DNA of 64,000 nucleotides from an uncultured Pseudomonas sp. (GTDB lineage Bacteria > Pseudomonadota > Gammaproteobacteria > Pseudomonadales > Pseudomonadaceae): the NCBI RefSeq assembly GCF_943846705.1, contig NZ_OX044366.1, positions 806,001-870,000 of the forward strand, written 5' to 3'. Positions 63,037-64,000 of the stretch are shown here, piece by piece. A program made the position numbers and the translations under genes. The notes beneath the pieces were generated by a model that saw only the letters and a list, made by a program, of their open reading frames with translations, did no database searches and was not told the origin of the DNA. The stretch's first letter is position 1. Every line of letters begins with the position of its first letter.

Positions 63037-63543
63037 TCAGGAGCAGGCACGCCGGTAGAGCACCTCATCACGGTCTATTTGCTTCATCTGCTGCAGCAGC
63101 GGCTTCTTTTGCGCATCCAGCGGCAGCAGCTCGGCGGTGCTGCAATTGAGCAAATGCGGCTGATGGCTGACCCGATCAACGTGCTGCTTTTCAAAGCGAT
63201 ACAGGTTGAAGGCCACAACGTTGTCAGACGCGGCGTTTTCACGCAGCAGGCTTTTGCTGTCGAGTACGGTAAACGCGGTGGTCATCGGCCAAAAGAAGGT
63301 CCAGGGTCGCCAGAACACCTCGCCAGTCTCACTGGCCACCAGTACAGATTCGGCAGGCTGGCGCTGCAGCTGATGCTCAAACCAAGAGTACTCGTAGTAA
63401 ATCTGATAGCTGAGCATACCCAGGCCACCCAGCGCCGGAATGATCCACTTCGGCAAGCGGTTACCCGACAGCTTGCGCAACAACATGGCGATACCAGCCG
63501 CCCCCAGCCCCGCAACCACGATGGCGAGTATTGTCCACAACAT
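63037..63543 (-). CDS. small inner-membrane protein of unknown function
   Basis: 168 residues: two N-terminal membrane helices (MLWTILAIVVAGLGAAGIAMLL and WIIPALGGLGMLSYQIYY), then a soluble domain with aromatic residues (FWRPWTFFWPMTTAF) and a Cys near the C-terminus. I do not recognise the domain. Similar short proteins accompany actP in Pseudomonas. It follows actP on the minus strand, separated by a terminator. Confidence 0.75.
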   Translation of the reverse strand: MLWTILAIVVAGLGAAGIAMLLRKLSGNRLPKWIIPALGGLGMLSYQIYYEYSWFEHQLQRQPAESVLVASETGEVFWRPWTFFWPMTTAFTVLDSKSLLRENAASDNVVAFNLYRFEKQHVDRVSHQPHLLNCSTAELLPLDAQKKPLLQQMKQIDRDEVLYRRACS

Positions 63544-63559
63544 TAATCCACTCCCGAAA

Positions 63560-63585
63560 TAAAACGGGCCTCCTAAGGAGGCCCG
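63560..63585 (-). terminator. terminator of actP
   Basis: Minus strand: CGGGCCTCC-TTA-GGAGGCCCG followed by TTTTAT. It forms a perfect 9-bp stem 40 bases after the actP stop. Confidence 0.9.
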
Positions 63586-63625
63586 CTGGTAAGACCCTGA
63601 TCACACACGATCAGGCTGATTATGC

Positions 63626-64000
63626 TCAGTGACTCAACGCGCCACCAGCACCTTTGGGAGTCCGCACGCTTTCGACCAGGTCCTGAATCTCCTGCGGCGG
63701 AGCCACAGTGGCCAGCGACACGGCGTAGGCGACCGCGAAGTTGATCACCGCACCCACAGTACCGATAGACAGCGGCGAGATGCCGAACATCCAGTTATCC
63801 GGGGTGTTGGCGAAGGTCGCCGTGCCCGGAATAAAGAACCAACCCAAGTACAGGAAGATGTAGACGACGGTGAACACCAAGCCAACCAGCATGCCGGCAA
63901 TCGCGCCCTTGTCGTTTACCCGCTTGGAGAAGATCCCCATCATTAACGCCGGGAACAACGTAGCCGCCGCGATACCGAATGCCAGCGCCACCACCTGCGC
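63626..64000 (-). CDS. actP: cation/acetate symporter ActP, C-terminal part (5' end outside window)
   Basis: The last ~124 residues of a sodium:solute symporter run off the right edge. Visible are three membrane helices (VVALAFGIAAATLFPALMMGIF; GAIAGMLVGLVFTVVYIFLYLGWFF; IGTVGAVINFAVAYAVSLAT) and the ActP-type tail APPQEIQDLVESVRTPKGAGGALSH. ActP takes up acetate with sodium. The neighbouring small membrane protein, exonuclease and DUF294 genes are in the order usual next to actP in Pseudomonas. Lack of the N-terminus limits certainty on substrate. Confidence 0.88.
   Translation of the reverse strand, partial: AQVVALAFGIAAATLFPALMMGIFSKRVNDKGAIAGMLVGLVFTVVYIFLYLGWFFIPGTATFANTPDNWMFGISPLSIGTVGAVINFAVAYAVSLATVAPPQEIQDLVESVRTPKGAGGALSH

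Overview
This window is a chromosomal segment of a Pseudomonas species. Recognisable gene order, GC-rich codon use and near-full-length Pseudomonas proteins all point that way: the lptD-surA-pdxA-rsmA-apaG-apaH-glpE block, prkA-yeaH-spoVR, the rpsU-dnaG-rpoD macromolecular synthesis cluster, the bioBFHCD cluster, glcB and actP. I cannot assign a species. Almost all of the window is core genome, and one short accessory island lies between about 26.9 and 33.2 kb.

Layout. 0-4.7 kb (mostly minus): gph (cut by the window edge), rpe, a DUF3530 protein (+), a DnaJ/TerB-like protein, and the murU-amgK peptidoglycan recycling pair. 4.8-12.5 kb (+): outer-membrane assembly (lptD, surA), then pdxA, rsmA, apaG, apaH and glpE. 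12.7-17.6 kb (+): the prkA-yeaH-spoVR stress operon. 17.7-21.6 kb: cca, folK/folB, plsY and tsaD. 21.8-26.1 kb (+): rpsU, dnaG and rpoD, with two intrinsic terminators behind rpsU.

The accessory island. Behind rpoD is a complete tRNA with a CAT anticodon on the minus strand. A 43-base copy of its 3' half (41/43 identical), followed by a copy of its terminator, lies 6.5 kb away on the plus strand, so the two copies form an inverted pair. Between them are hipB with an intact operator, a hipA cut off before its catalytic residues, a NERD-domain protein, a 1261-residue SIR2-domain protein resembling anti-phage defence sirtuins, and the decayed remains of a second hipB. This is the strongest candidate here for a poorly described system.

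33.3-41.3 kb: an EAL and a GGDEF protein (c-di-GMP turnover), a tyrosyl-tRNA synthetase, an M48 protease/LemA pair, a small RNA of the RsmY type with a GacA box (no protein gene overlaps it), and a periplasmic endonuclease I. 41.4-47.2 kb (minus): three tandem acyl-CoA dehydrogenase paralogues, the first with a PsrA-type operator upstream. 47.3-53.1 kb (minus): two proteins of uncertain role, then bioD, bioC, bioH, bioF and bioB. 53.3-57.7 kb: comF, srkA, rarD, a GcvR-like ACT protein and a GNAT acetyltransferase. 58-64 kb: glcB, a cNMP/CBS/DUF294 signalling protein with a DnaQ-like exonuclease, a small membrane protein, and actP cut by the right edge. glcB and actP both serve growth on acetate, and the three acyl-CoA dehydrogenases feed acetyl-CoA into the same part of metabolism.

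Intergenic DNA from 51 to 57 kb is rich in repeats: a REPIN, a 141-bp MITE-like element, paired inverted repeats around srkA, and a nested-hairpin element beside four DnaA-box-like sites. Start codons were reassigned wherever an internal start with a ribosome binding site matches the usual family length better than the longest open frame.
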